From the NCBI RefSeq assembly GCF_002355475.1, contig NZ_AP014862.1, positions 1,860,001-1,924,000 of the forward strand: a stretch of DNA of 64,000 nucleotides, given 5' to 3'. The stretch is from Pseudomonas furukawaii. GTDB lineage: Bacteria > Pseudomonadota > Gammaproteobacteria > Pseudomonadales > Pseudomonadaceae. Positions within the stretch are counted from its first letter, which is position 1. Every line of letters starts with the position of its first letter. The position numbers and the translations under genes were made by a program. Shown here one piece after another: positions 26,696 through 35,433 of this stretch. Below the pieces are notes generated by a model. The model was not told the DNA's origin. It ran no database searches and saw only the letters and a program-made list of their open reading frames with translations.

Positions 26696-27568
26696 ATGAA
26701 AGGCATAATCCTCGCTGGTGGATCCGGCACTCGGCTTTATCCGATCACCATGGGCGTGTCCAAGCAGCTACTTCCCATCTACGACAAGCCAATGATCTAT
26801 TACCCCCTCTCCGTGCTAATGCTCGCGGGGATTCGGGACATTCTGGTTATCACCACCCCTGAAGATAAGGCCAGCTTCGAGCGTCTTCTAGGGAACGGCA
26901 GTAAATTCGGAGTCCGGCTTAGCTATGCAGTCCAGGCTTCCCCGGATGGCCTGGCACAAGCATTCATCATCGGCGAAGAGTTCATCGGCTCCGATTCCGT
27001 TTGCCTGGTGCTGGGTGACAACATTTTCTACGGTCAGGGCTTTACTCCGATGCTGCGTGCGGCGGCCAACCGGACGAACGGTGCCACTGTCTTTGGCTAT
27101 CAGGTCAAAGACCCGGAGCGTTTCGGGGTAGTTGCTTTTGATGAGCATAAGCGTGCGATCTCCATCGAGGAGAAGCCTGAACAGCCCAAGTCCCAATTCG
27201 CGGTAACCGGGCTGTATTTTTACGACAACGAAGTGGTGGATATCGCTAAGCAGGTCAGGCCGTCGGATCGTGGCGAGCTTGAAATCACCTGTGTCAATCG
27301 TGCCTACCTGGAGCGTGGCAGCCTTCATGTCGAACTGCTGGGTCGTGGCTTCGCCTGGTTGGATACCGGCACTCATGAAAGTTTGCTGGAAGCCGCCCAC
27401 TTCGTTGAAACAGTCGAAAAGCGCCAGGGTTACAAAATCGCTTGTCTGGAAGAAATTGCGTTCAACAACGGATGGCTAACTCCTGTTGAGTTGCAGCAAA
27501 TTGGTAAGGTCTTCAGCAAAAACAGTTACGGCCAATACCTGCTTTCCTTGGTCAAGGAGACGCTATGA
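26696..27568 (+). CDS. rmlA: glucose-1-phosphate thymidylyltransferase
   Basis: Makes dTDP-glucose from glucose-1-phosphate and dTTP (290 aa). The nucleotidyltransferase signature [11 protein letters not shown] is at residues 8-18, with the sugar-binding segments [11 protein letters not shown] and EEKPEQPKS and the C-terminal [10 protein letters not shown]. It overlaps the aminotransferase start by 4 bases (ATGA), so the two are translationally coupled. Confidence 0.95.
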   Translation: MKGIILAGGSGTRLYPITMGVSKQLLPIYDKPMIYYPLSVLMLAGIRDILVITTPEDKASFERLLGNGSKFGVRLSYAVQASPDGLAQAFIIGEEFIGSDSVCLVLGDNIFYGQGFTPMLRAAANRTNGATVFGYQVKDPERFGVVAFDEHKRAISIEEKPEQPKSQFAVTGLYFYDNEVVDIAKQVRPSDRGELEITCVNRAYLERGSLHVELLGRGFAWLDTGTHESLLEAAHFVETVEKRQGYKIACLEEIAFNNGWLTPVELQQIGKVFSKNSYGQYLLSLVKETL

Positions 27569-28683
27569 GCGACAGACCGATTTTCGTGACCCAGCCTTAC
27601 CTGCCGCCACTGGAAGAGTTCGTGCCCTATCTGGAAAAGATCTGGGCCAACAAGACGCTCACCAATGGTGGGCCGATGCACCAGCAGCTCGAAAAAGCGC
27701 TGTGCGAATATCTCGGGGTAGAGCACATCGCCCTGTTTGCCAACGGAACACTGGCGCTGGTCACCGCGCTGCAAGCCCTGCGTATCACCGGTGAGGTGAT
27801 CACGACACCTTATTCATTCGTTGCCACAGCTCACTCCCTGCTCTGGAACGGCATCAAACCGGTGTTCGTCGATATTGATCCGAACACGCTCAACCTCGAC
27901 CCGGTCAAAATAGAGGCTGCAATTACACCGCAGACCACGGCGATCCTACCTGTGCACTGCTATGGCCACCCTTGCAATGTCCGAGAGATCCAGAGAATTG
28001 CTGACAATTACAATCTCAAGGTGATCTACGATGCTGCCCATGCCTTCGGTGTGCAGGACGAAGGTGGCAGTCTGTTGCGCCATGGCGATATGTCCGTTCT
28101 CAGCTTCCACGCAACCAAAGTGTTCAATACATTTGAAGGTGGCGCTATCGTTTGCCCCGATGCAAAAACGAAGCAGCGAATCGATCAGCTTAAGAACTTT
28201 GGCTTCGTTGATGAAATTACCGTGGTTGCACCCGGTATCAACGGCAAGATGAGCGAGATCAATGCAGCTTTTGGCCTGCTGCAGTTGCAGCACATCGAAG
28301 AAGTAATTGCGTCTCGTCGTAAAATCGACCTGACTTACCGCGAGTTGCTCAAGGGCGTAAAAGGAATTCGCTGCGTCGAGGATGCCGGTGAGGTCGTGGC
28401 CAACTATTCCTATTTTCCGATTCTCGTTGAGGCGGACTATCGACTAAGTCGTGATGAGCTTTACCAGAAACTTAAAGATAACAACGTATTTGCCCGTCGC
28501 TACTTTTATCCCCTGATTTCGGACTTCCCCATGTACCGGGGCATGCAATCGGCCCAGAAAGACAATCTTACCGTCGCTGACCAAATGGCCGAGAAGGTGT
28601 TGTGTTTGCCGATTTATCCGGCTCTGTCTCAGGTGGAGCAGGAGAAGATCATAAAAATTATCAGTGACGAGAGTGGGAACTGA
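27565..28683 (+). CDS. VioA-like dTDP-4-keto-6-deoxyglucose aminotransferase
   Basis: DegT/DnrJ/EryC1 PLP-dependent sugar aminotransferase (372 aa). The PLP lysine is in SFHATK (about residue 187), with the family's NGTLAL, DAAHAFG and MSEINAAFG segments. The opening [13 protein letters not shown] and [11 protein letters not shown] resemble VioA, which forms dTDP-4-amino-4,6-dideoxyglucose. No 3,4-ketoisomerase (FdtA/QdtA) gene is nearby, which argues against a 3-amino product. Downstream acyltransferase and acyl-ACP genes suggest that the new amino group is then acylated. Exact sugar stereochemistry is inferred. Confidence 0.8.
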   Translation: MSDRPIFVTQPYLPPLEEFVPYLEKIWANKTLTNGGPMHQQLEKALCEYLGVEHIALFANGTLALVTALQALRITGEVITTPYSFVATAHSLLWNGIKPVFVDIDPNTLNLDPVKIEAAITPQTTAILPVHCYGHPCNVREIQRIADNYNLKVIYDAAHAFGVQDEGGSLLRHGDMSVLSFHATKVFNTFEGGAIVCPDAKTKQRIDQLKNFGFVDEITVVAPGINGKMSEINAAFGLLQLQHIEEVIASRRKIDLTYRELLKGVKGIRCVEDAGEVVANYSYFPILVEADYRLSRDELYQKLKDNNVFARRYFYPLISDFPMYRGMQSAQKDNLTVADQMAEKVLCLPIYPALSQVEQEKIIKIISDESGN

Positions 28684-28764
28684 ACTGTCTGCATGGTCGG
28701 ATAAACGACACGCATGCATTTTCAACGCTATGGTCAGACCGGAAAGCACAGAAGACTATACAGT

Positions 28765-29703
28765 ATGGAAATTTCATTCCTGAAAGAAGGCGTTACCAGC
28801 GAAGAGGTCTTACGAATCCTCAAGGAGCAACTTGGGCTGAGCGTTAGCGAGAATGCGATGAGGAACGCGCTCGAGCTTCAGGGGGTAAGCGACGCAAGGG
28901 AAGGTGGCAAGAACTGCATCGTATTCGCTACTCGTATGAATTTGGATGAGATGGAGCAGAGGCTGGAGTCTTGCTTCGTTCTTACTGAGAATATGAGTGC
29001 TTGTGAGGGAACTCGCAATATCTATTGTGTTGTAGACGATGCCAGGGCTGCCTTCATCGACTTATTGGCTATTCTGATTAATTCTATTGGTCTGCGGTCT
29101 TTCACCTCAAAAATGAGTGCGTCGATTGGAATCTCTGAAACAGCGACCATCGCGCCGACTGCGGTAATTGAGGGGGATGTTGCGATCGGAGACGGGGCTG
29201 TAATTTCCGCCGGTTGCGTCATTAAGTCAGGTACGCAAATCGGTAAGAATACAGTCGTTCGTGAAAATACGGTCATCGGTATTGACGGGATTACCGTTTA
29301 CAAGAGCAAAGATGGACGGGTCCTCAAGTTCCCACATGTTTGCGGCGTCCGCATCGGGGACAATACCGAGGTGGGGGCGGGCTGTGTTATCCCCAAAGGG
29401 ATTCTGACCTCCACCGCTATCGGCAACCATGTCGTCATCGGCAACCTTTGCAATATTGGTCATGGTGCCTCGCTCTCTGACAGCGTATGGATGTCAGTGG
29501 GTTCCTTGGTAGGTGGGCATACCCAAATAGGGCCGAAGGCTACCTTGGGTATGGGGGTATGTATCCGGGACAACCTGGTAGTCGGTGAAGGCGTCTCCAT
29601 TGGCATGGGCAGCGTGGTAGTGAAGGATGTGGAGCCGGGCATTTCGGTGTTTGGCAATCCTGCCAAGAGGATGGCAACGCTCACCACCGGTCCCAAACGA
29701 TGA
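28765..29703 (+). CDS. LpxD-like left-handed beta-helix N-acyltransferase
   Basis: 312 residues. The first roughly 110 resemble the non-repeat domain of LpxD (VVDDARAAFIDLL corresponds to its conserved DPR-AF stretch). The rest is hexapeptide beta-helix (IGDGAVISAG, IGKNTVVREN, ...) with NIGHG supplying the likely catalytic His and a C-terminal SVFGNPAKRM. LpxD uses acyl-ACP to acylate a sugar amine, and an ACP gene lies 1.6 kb downstream, so an acyl-ACP donor is plausible here, with the VioA-type amino sugar as acceptor. The frame extends upstream to an ATG at 28714; 28765 is preferred because it fits the LpxD N-terminus, but neither start has a strong ribosome site. Confidence 0.75.
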   Translation: MEISFLKEGVTSEEVLRILKEQLGLSVSENAMRNALELQGVSDAREGGKNCIVFATRMNLDEMEQRLESCFVLTENMSACEGTRNIYCVVDDARAAFIDLLAILINSIGLRSFTSKMSASIGISETATIAPTAVIEGDVAIGDGAVISAGCVIKSGTQIGKNTVVRENTVIGIDGITVYKSKDGRVLKFPHVCGVRIGDNTEVGAGCVIPKGILTSTAIGNHVVIGNLCNIGHGASLSDSVWMSVGSLVGGHTQIGPKATLGMGVCIRDNLVVGEGVSIGMGSVVVKDVEPGISVFGNPAKRMATLTTGPKR

Positions 29704-29716
29704 ATGGACAACTCCA

Positions 29717-30289
29717 ATGCAAATTAAAGTGAGCTTTCCTTTGAAGGGGTCCCGCCAATATGTGCATGGGACCAGTATCTTCAATGCCTTTGTAAGTGCC
29801 GCGAAAAGTGCGGGACAGGCGAGGGGAAGAATAGATATTAGTTTCAAGAAAATAGTTCCGAATCCTGACTGTGTGATGGAGGTTCGGGAAGTTCGGCCCG
29901 AAGACTTCTCAGTCGCCCACGTCACCGGGCTGGATGGCAGTAGAACGACCTTCTGCATTACCCCGGAAGAAAGTATGGGGGAAGTCGTCAGGGTGGAATA
30001 TGACGAGGACAGGGTTTGCGCTGGTTCGGTGATCGACGGATGCAGCATCTCCGTGAAAAATCCGGCTCATGAAGATGAGATAGAGTTACTTGTTGCACTA
30101 TGTAAGAAACTGCACCAGGCCTATTTTGATACGGACAAGAAGTGGCTGTTCAGCCGATATGTGGGTAGATACCCACTCGAACTGTCCAGTGAAGTAAAGC
30201 TCTCTATTGTAAGAAATGTCGGCACCAAATTGACATGCAGCGATGTTCTTAGTGAGGGTGAAAAGGTAGGCGAAATATTTTTCTCTTAA
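29717..30289 (+). CDS. unknown protein of the acyl-sugar module
   Basis: 190 residues with no domain that I recognise. It begins MQIKVSFPLKGSRQYVHGT, is soluble-looking (no signal or membrane segment), and alternates beta-rich segments (GRIDISFKKIV, DCVMEVREV) with one amphipathic helix (ELLVALCKKLHQAYF). It sits 13 bases after the acyltransferase and 25 bases before the KAS III gene, so it is almost certainly co-transcribed with them. Its position suggests a step in making or transferring the acyl group (for example a dehydratase or thioesterase-like fold), but nothing in the sequence proves it. Confidence 0.75.
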   Translation: MQIKVSFPLKGSRQYVHGTSIFNAFVSAAKSAGQARGRIDISFKKIVPNPDCVMEVREVRPEDFSVAHVTGLDGSRTTFCITPEESMGEVVRVEYDEDRVCAGSVIDGCSISVKNPAHEDEIELLVALCKKLHQAYFDTDKKWLFSRYVGRYPLELSSEVKLSIVRNVGTKLTCSDVLSEGEKVGEIFFS

Positions 30290-30314
30290 GTCAGGATCAA
30301 TGCAGGTATTCTCG

Positions 30315-31259
30315 ATGAGCGACACGAAATTCAATCTCGGCATTCAGGATGTAGCGGTCTACATACCTTCCACAAGGATTGATAACTTGGCACAGGGAAG
30401 CCAGTACGAGACGGATAGTGATTTTGTCCTGGAGAAAATTGGTGTTCGTGAGCTTCCGAGGTTGGGTGAAGATGAAACGGTCACCATGGCCTGCAAACAG
30501 GCTTTTGCAAGGCTGTTAGAGAAAACCGCTCTCGATCCCAATGAGATTGAATGCATCGTCGTTTGTACGCAAACCCCTGATATGGGAGGTATTCCTCACA
30601 CCTCTGCACTTGTCCATGCCGCCATCAGCGCCCCAGAGGCCAGTGCCTGTTTCGATATAGGTCTGGGATGCTCCGGCTACGTTTATTGCCTGCAGGTGGT
30701 GACATCCTTCATGCAGATGCATGGTATGCGGAAGGGGTTGCTCTTCACTTGCGACCCTTACTCAAGAATTCTTGATGCGAACGATAAGAATACTAGCCTC
30801 CTGTTTGGCGACGCAGCGACGGTTACCCTGATCAGCGATGCGCCTAAGTTCGTTTCGAAAAGTGTGAAGTTTGCCACTCGAGGAAGTGCTGCCGAGGCAC
30901 TGACGAAAAAAAGTGGAAATCTTTACATGAACGGCCGCGCCGTATTCAACTTTGCACTGACTGATGTGCCAAAGCAGATTTCCGAGCTGATCGATGCTTC
31001 CGGCATGAGTAAGGAGCAGATTGACCTGTTTCTGCTGCATCAGGGCAGCAAGTTCATGTTGGAGAACACGATTAAAAGAATAGATGGGATTGCTGATCGC
31101 GCACCGGTGGATCTGGAATTGACCGGCAACACCGTGTCGTCTTCGATCCCGGTTTTGCTTGAAAAGCACCTGGGCAAGGACGGTTTGAATACTATCCTCA
31201 TGTCAGGATTTGGCGTGGGGCTTTCATGGGCCTCTGCAATTTATACAAAACCCGAATAA
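30315..31259 (+). CDS. 3-oxoacyl-ACP synthase III family protein
   Basis: FabH-type condensing enzyme (314 aa). The full Cys-His-Asn triad is visible: GLGCSGY (about residue 114), LLHQGSK and LTGNTVSSS. A glycine-rich close (GFGVGLSW) is normal. The usual HQAN motif reads HQGS. FabH enzymes join an acyl-CoA starter to malonyl-ACP; next to its own ACP it probably makes a short 3-oxoacyl-ACP for sugar acylation. Similar KAS III plus ACP pairs occur, from memory, in flagellin glycosylation islands of P. aeruginosa and P. syringae. The frame allows an ATG at 30300, but AGG is better spaced for 30315. Confidence 0.88.
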   Translation: MSDTKFNLGIQDVAVYIPSTRIDNLAQGSQYETDSDFVLEKIGVRELPRLGEDETVTMACKQAFARLLEKTALDPNEIECIVVCTQTPDMGGIPHTSALVHAAISAPEASACFDIGLGCSGYVYCLQVVTSFMQMHGMRKGLLFTCDPYSRILDANDKNTSLLFGDAATVTLISDAPKFVSKSVKFATRGSAAEALTKKSGNLYMNGRAVFNFALTDVPKQISELIDASGMSKEQIDLFLLHQGSKFMLENTIKRIDGIADRAPVDLELTGNTVSSSIPVLLEKHLGKDGLNTILMSGFGVGLSWASAIYTKPE

Positions 31260-31274
31260 ATCTAGGAGAACAGT

Positions 31275-31508
31275 ATGAGCGTTGACTATGGGCGAGTGGT
31301 CATCGAGGTTCTGGAAAAGAACGTCGCGGGTCTTAAAGTGGAAACTAATATGATGGACCACACGCTTGGTGAACTAGGGGTTGACTCCCTGGATGTCATG
31401 CTTGTCATGATGGATATCCAGGAGAAGACAGGTGTGGTGATTTCCGATGAAAAAGTCGATGAGCTGAACACTCCAAGCAAGATAGTGGCTTTTTTGGAGT
31501 CCAACTGA
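31275..31508 (+). CDS. dedicated acyl carrier protein
   Basis: 77-residue ACP. The phosphopantetheine serine lies in GVDSLD (about residue 37), inside an acidic helical bundle. AGGAG precedes the ATG, and the gene follows the KAS III by 15 bases. It is distinct from a housekeeping acpP, whose usual neighbours (fabG, fabF) are absent. Likely carries the acyl chain built by the adjacent KAS III to the LpxD-like transferase. Confidence 0.9.
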   Translation: MSVDYGRVVIEVLEKNVAGLKVETNMMDHTLGELGVDSLDVMLVMMDIQEKTGVVISDEKVDELNTPSKIVAFLESN

Positions 31509-31594
31509 TCTTGCGGGTGGCATGATATATTGCGGATTATACCTGCTAATACGATATCAAGATCTGGATGCATTTGAATTTGAGGCGAAAGAAT

Positions 31595-31684
31595 ATGGCG
31601 TATATTCATTTGCCTCTTTCTTTTAAGGGGGCGGAAAAACTGTCTTCGTATTTTTGGTGTAAAGCTCTTATATGTCTTCGTTAA
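31595..31684 (+). CDS. possible 29-residue ORF overlapping the wzx start
   Basis: ATG with GAGGCG about 8 bases upstream; the peptide starts MAYIHLPLSFKGAEKL and its stop overlaps the wzx start codon by 13 bases. It could couple translation of wzx to the upstream genes. No homology is recognised, and it may be chance. Confidence 0.25.
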   Translation: MAYIHLPLSFKGAEKLSSYFWCKALICLR

Positions 31685-33174
31685 GTAAAAATATAGTATT
31701 CAATTATGTTGGTCAGTTTTACGTAGCCTTCGTAGGTGTTCTTGTTCTGCCTTTTTATCTGAGATTTCTTGGCGCCGAGGCCTATGGGCTGATCGGTTTT
31801 TTTACTCTATTGCAGTCATGTATGCAGTTGCTCGACATGGGCATGACACCGGCTCTTTCCCGTGAGGTGGCGAATGCACGCGGTATTGAGGGCTCCGCCC
31901 AGCAATTGAAGACGCTCTTGCGCAGCCTTGAAGTCGTTTTCCTGAGCATTGCATTCGCGACAGGTATTGGCATCTTTCTCGGGCGTCACTGGCTTTCGCA
32001 AGAGTGGCTGACCATCCAGGAGCTGGATGTTCAACTTGTAAGCGACTGCATCGGGCTAATGGGTGTGATGCTCGCTTTCAGGTGCTTTTCCTGCCTGTAT
32101 CGTGGCGGTATCGAAGGTTTCGAACAGATGGTTTGGCTCAATCAGTACAACATCCTGTTTAACACTCTTCGTTTTCCCGGTGCGTTGGGGGTGATCTGGC
32201 TCGCCGACGGAAGTGTATTGGCGTTTTTCATCTATCAAGTGATCGTGTCGCTCGTCGAAGTGCTTGCGATCCGGGTAAAGCTCTACAAACTTGTCCCGGG
32301 ATCGGAAGGAGTGGCTGTCAAGTTCTCTGCAGCGGAGATCAAAAGAATTCTGCCCTTTGCTGCAGGTCTGGCATATACCGGCGGGATCTGGGTGTTGGTT
32401 ACTCAGTTGGATAAATTACTGCTTTCTAAATATCTTTCGCTTAAGGATTATGGTTATTTCAGCCTGGTTGCCACCCTTTCCGCTGCGATACTCTTGCTGT
32501 CTGGTCCAGTAAGCAGAGCCATCTTGCCGCGCATGACTATCTTGTTGTCTCAGAACAAGGAGCAAGAGATGATTGCGCTGTATCGCACCGCCACGCGTTT
32601 TGTTGTGTGCATCGTTGCACCAGTAACCCTGGTGATGTCCTTTTTTTCCTACGAGATCATTTATATTTGGACCGGTGATTCGGATGCTGCGCGCTGGATA
32701 GAGCCCGTATGGCCTTTGTTTGCGCTGGGTAACGGTTTGTTGGCGATTGGTGCATTTCAATACTATCTGCAGTATGCCCATGGAAAGCTTGGGCTGCATA
32801 TCAAATACAACACCGTTTCGGCTGCAGTGTCGATACCTCTAATCGTATATGCAGCCATGAATTACGGTGCCATTGGCGTGGGTTATGTTTGGCTAGGTTT
32901 TCGCGCTTTATCGCTGCTTTTGTGGACGCCCTACGTTCATAAGGTATTTGCTCCTGGTATTAACAGGAAATGGTTTTTTAAAGATGTGCTGCCCGCTTTA
33001 ATTGCAGCCACTGCCGGCGCGGCACTTTCATTTTTCCTGGCGCGAGATTTATTTTCAGAGAGTCGGGTTTTGGGATCTACCTTGATCGCGGTATCGACAG
33101 CGGTCTCCTTTGGTTGTGCAGTGCTTATCGCATTCTTCGGAAAAATTAAAGGCATGCTTCGTGAAAGATTTTAA
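31672..33174 (+). CDS. wzx: O-antigen flippase (polysaccharide transporter)
   Basis: 500-residue polytopic membrane protein of the MATE/MVF-like polysaccharide transporter type, flipping the undecaprenyl-linked repeat unit to the periplasm. About twelve hydrophobic helices are visible, the first starting NIVFNYVGQFYVAFVGVLVL. Sequence is poorly conserved in this family, so the symbol rests on topology, length and cluster context. The DNA here is much more AT-rich than the flanking chromosome. Confidence 0.85.
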   Translation: MSSLSKNIVFNYVGQFYVAFVGVLVLPFYLRFLGAEAYGLIGFFTLLQSCMQLLDMGMTPALSREVANARGIEGSAQQLKTLLRSLEVVFLSIAFATGIGIFLGRHWLSQEWLTIQELDVQLVSDCIGLMGVMLAFRCFSCLYRGGIEGFEQMVWLNQYNILFNTLRFPGALGVIWLADGSVLAFFIYQVIVSLVEVLAIRVKLYKLVPGSEGVAVKFSAAEIKRILPFAAGLAYTGGIWVLVTQLDKLLLSKYLSLKDYGYFSLVATLSAAILLLSGPVSRAILPRMTILLSQNKEQEMIALYRTATRFVVCIVAPVTLVMSFFSYEIIYIWTGDSDAARWIEPVWPLFALGNGLLAIGAFQYYLQYAHGKLGLHIKYNTVSAAVSIPLIVYAAMNYGAIGVGYVWLGFRALSLLLWTPYVHKVFAPGINRKWFFKDVLPALIAATAGAALSFFLARDLFSESRVLGSTLIAVSTAVSFGCAVLIAFFGKIKGMLRERF

Positions 33175-33220
33175 TGTTGATGACTTCAGAGGAGCTCCTC
33201 TTCCTGCCGAGGGAGAGATT

Positions 33221-34270
33221 ATGGCTAGTTGGGAAGGCACCAATCCACTGGTAAGCGTTGTATGCACAACCTACAATCATAAGAACTATATTGAGGATGC
33301 TATTCGAGGCTTCCTGATTCAGAAAACTGACTTTCCGTTTGAGGTCATTATTCATGATGATGCTTCGACAGACGGGACAGATTTGATTGTCAGGAAGTAT
33401 GTCGAAGAATACCCGACATTAATCAGGCTGATATCTCAGACTGAAAATCAGTACTCCAAGGGCAAAAGGGTGATACCACTGGCTGCAAAGCATGCCGTAG
33501 GGGAGTATTTGGCCTTGTGCGAGGGAGATGACTTCTGGGTCAGCCCGGAGAAGCTAAGTAAGCAGATCTCCAGCATGAAGGCTAATTCTCAATGCAAAAT
33601 AAGCTTTCATCGCGCGCTAATGGGAGGAGGGCAGCTGTCCGGTCGACCGATTTCGTCGAGTAAGTTGGATTGGCTTACCTACCCAAGCAAAACCTTTGTG
33701 TTCCCAGCGAAAAATGTGATTTTAGGCGATGGCGTCTTTATGCCTACTCCTTCGATCATTGTTCGAAAGGAATGCCTTGATAGCCTCCCTGAATGGTTTG
33801 ACGAGACTCCCGTTGGTGACTATTTCATTCAAGTGCTTTCATCCATGCCAGCGGGAGCTCTATATCTTCCGGATGCTATGTGCTTTTATCGAACGCAGTC
33901 CAGTGGCTCTTGGACAAAGACGATGAAGAGCAACCCTACAATGCGGTTAAAATTCTTTGACTCCTATATGAGTGCCATGAGGAAGTTGGGTTCGGCTATT
34001 GATAAGCGTTATGTGGATAAGATCGAAAAGATGATTTTCATCAGATTCTGCCACTTGCTGTTGGATCTCAATATTCCTGTCGAGGATGTAAGGGCTAGAG
34101 CTGAATTGGTTGGGAAAGAGTGTGCGGGGAATGGGCAGCGGAGTTTTGCTTTCCTGCTTTCATTCAGCATTGCTGCACGTGTTGGTGCTCTTGCCCGAAT
34201 CGTTATCTTTCGCGCCACGCGTGCTTTATCTTCAAGGCTGATGTTCTTGTCAGAAAGGAATGATGCTTAA
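33221..34270 (+). CDS. family 2 glycosyltransferase
   Basis: 349 residues of GT-A type: N-terminal VSVVCTTYNHKNYIEDAI, then VIIHDDASTDGT and the CEGDDFWV segment containing the DxD-like metal site. A cytoplasmic enzyme that adds one sugar to the lipid-linked repeat unit. The start at 33221 is chosen for the strong GAGGGAGA site just upstream; a GTG at 33161 overlapping wzx is possible. It overlaps the polymerase gene by 11 bases. Confidence 0.87.
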   Translation: MASWEGTNPLVSVVCTTYNHKNYIEDAIRGFLIQKTDFPFEVIIHDDASTDGTDLIVRKYVEEYPTLIRLISQTENQYSKGKRVIPLAAKHAVGEYLALCEGDDFWVSPEKLSKQISSMKANSQCKISFHRALMGGGQLSGRPISSSKLDWLTYPSKTFVFPAKNVILGDGVFMPTPSIIVRKECLDSLPEWFDETPVGDYFIQVLSSMPAGALYLPDAMCFYRTQSSGSWTKTMKSNPTMRLKFFDSYMSAMRKLGSAIDKRYVDKIEKMIFIRFCHLLLDLNIPVEDVRARAELVGKECAGNGQRSFAFLLSFSIAARVGALARIVIFRATRALSSRLMFLSERNDA

Positions 34271-35333
34271 AAGGCTGGCTATGAACGATGCAACCGACCT
34301 GAATGGTGTTGGGGGTGGAGGGTGGCGCCGCCCACTTGATCCATTCGCTTTTTTCTATTTGTTTGTGTTCATACAGGTCTCCTTGGTCGCAGTCTGGGTC
34401 GGGCTGAGGCCGCCGAATATTGGAACCGACACCGCAAACTATCTGTCCTTTTACAATGATGTTCTTTCCTGTCAGTGCATGCCGGGTGAGTTCGAGGTTG
34501 GCTTCGAGGTTGTTGCTTACTTATTTGCGCTATTTGATTCGGGTTCTGCGGCGTTTCTTTGTTCACTATCTCTTTTGAACTTCATTCTTGTGTTGTGGGT
34601 TTCGAGTAAAGCGGCCAGGTACTATTCGAGTGGGCGGGACTCCAGGAAGTTCATTTTGGTTGTTATGGCTGCTTTCCTGGTCTCTCCATTTTTCCTGAAC
34701 TCTCAGATTAATATAATTAGGCAAGGGCTGAGTGCTCTTTTTCTGTTTCATGCAGTTTTCGATATGCGCAATGGTCGTACCCTGAGAGCATTGGTCTGGA
34801 GCTTGTTGTCATTATCTTTTCATTTTACAGCTGCGCTATCTTTGTTGTCGCTTTTCCTTTTGCTCTTGGGGCGGAGGGTGGTCCTGGTCTCAACGGTTCT
34901 GATGTTTCTTGCTTATGCTTCTGGTGGTACTGAGGCTTTCGTCATTTATTTTTCGAATGTGAGTGGGTTGGACATATATAGTCGTATTTCTGGGTACGCA
35001 GCAGGAGCAGAATACAAGGCTGGTGTGCGGTTGGATTTCGCGGCTTTCTCAATAGCGATCCCTGTCCTGGCTAAACTTGCTGGTCATTTTCAGCGCTCGT
35101 ACTCGGAATATATAGATTGGGCTGTCGGCGTCTATTTGAGTATCTTGATGCCCTTCTGGTTTTTTGGTTGGGCCAACTATTCAGATAGGTTCGCTTTCAC
35201 GGCCTGGCTCTTTGCTTCGATTGTCCTGTCGATTGGGTTGATGCCGCTCGTCAGAAAGCTGAGCTTAGGAGTTGTGATAGTCCCATCGCTGCTCTCATTT
35301 TTTGTTTTTTGGGGTTACTTGATCAGTAAGTAG
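34260..35333 (+). CDS. wzy: O-antigen polymerase (EpsG/Wzy type)
   Basis: 357-residue membrane protein with about ten hydrophobic segments. The first extracytoplasmic loop has RPPNIGTDTANYLSFYN, the conserved loop of EpsG-family polymerases, and the later QINIIRQGLS matches their second signature. It probably joins repeat units in the periplasm. Overlaps the preceding glycosyltransferase; AAGGA precedes the ATG. Confidence 0.8.
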   Translation: MMLKRLAMNDATDLNGVGGGGWRRPLDPFAFFYLFVFIQVSLVAVWVGLRPPNIGTDTANYLSFYNDVLSCQCMPGEFEVGFEVVAYLFALFDSGSAAFLCSLSLLNFILVLWVSSKAARYYSSGRDSRKFILVVMAAFLVSPFFLNSQINIIRQGLSALFLFHAVFDMRNGRTLRALVWSLLSLSFHFTAALSLLSLFLLLLGRRVVLVSTVLMFLAYASGGTEAFVIYFSNVSGLDIYSRISGYAAGAEYKAGVRLDFAAFSIAIPVLAKLAGHFQRSYSEYIDWAVGVYLSILMPFWFFGWANYSDRFAFTAWLFASIVLSIGLMPLVRKLSLGVVIVPSLLSFFVFWGYLISK

Positions 35334-35433
35334 CTCTTTAAGCGGAAGGGCAGGCTCCTCGGTGGAGTCGAGATGTGACGCGGTCATCTGGTCCTGAGTT
35401 TGTGTGTGTAAATATTCTGTAATGGAGCTTGCG

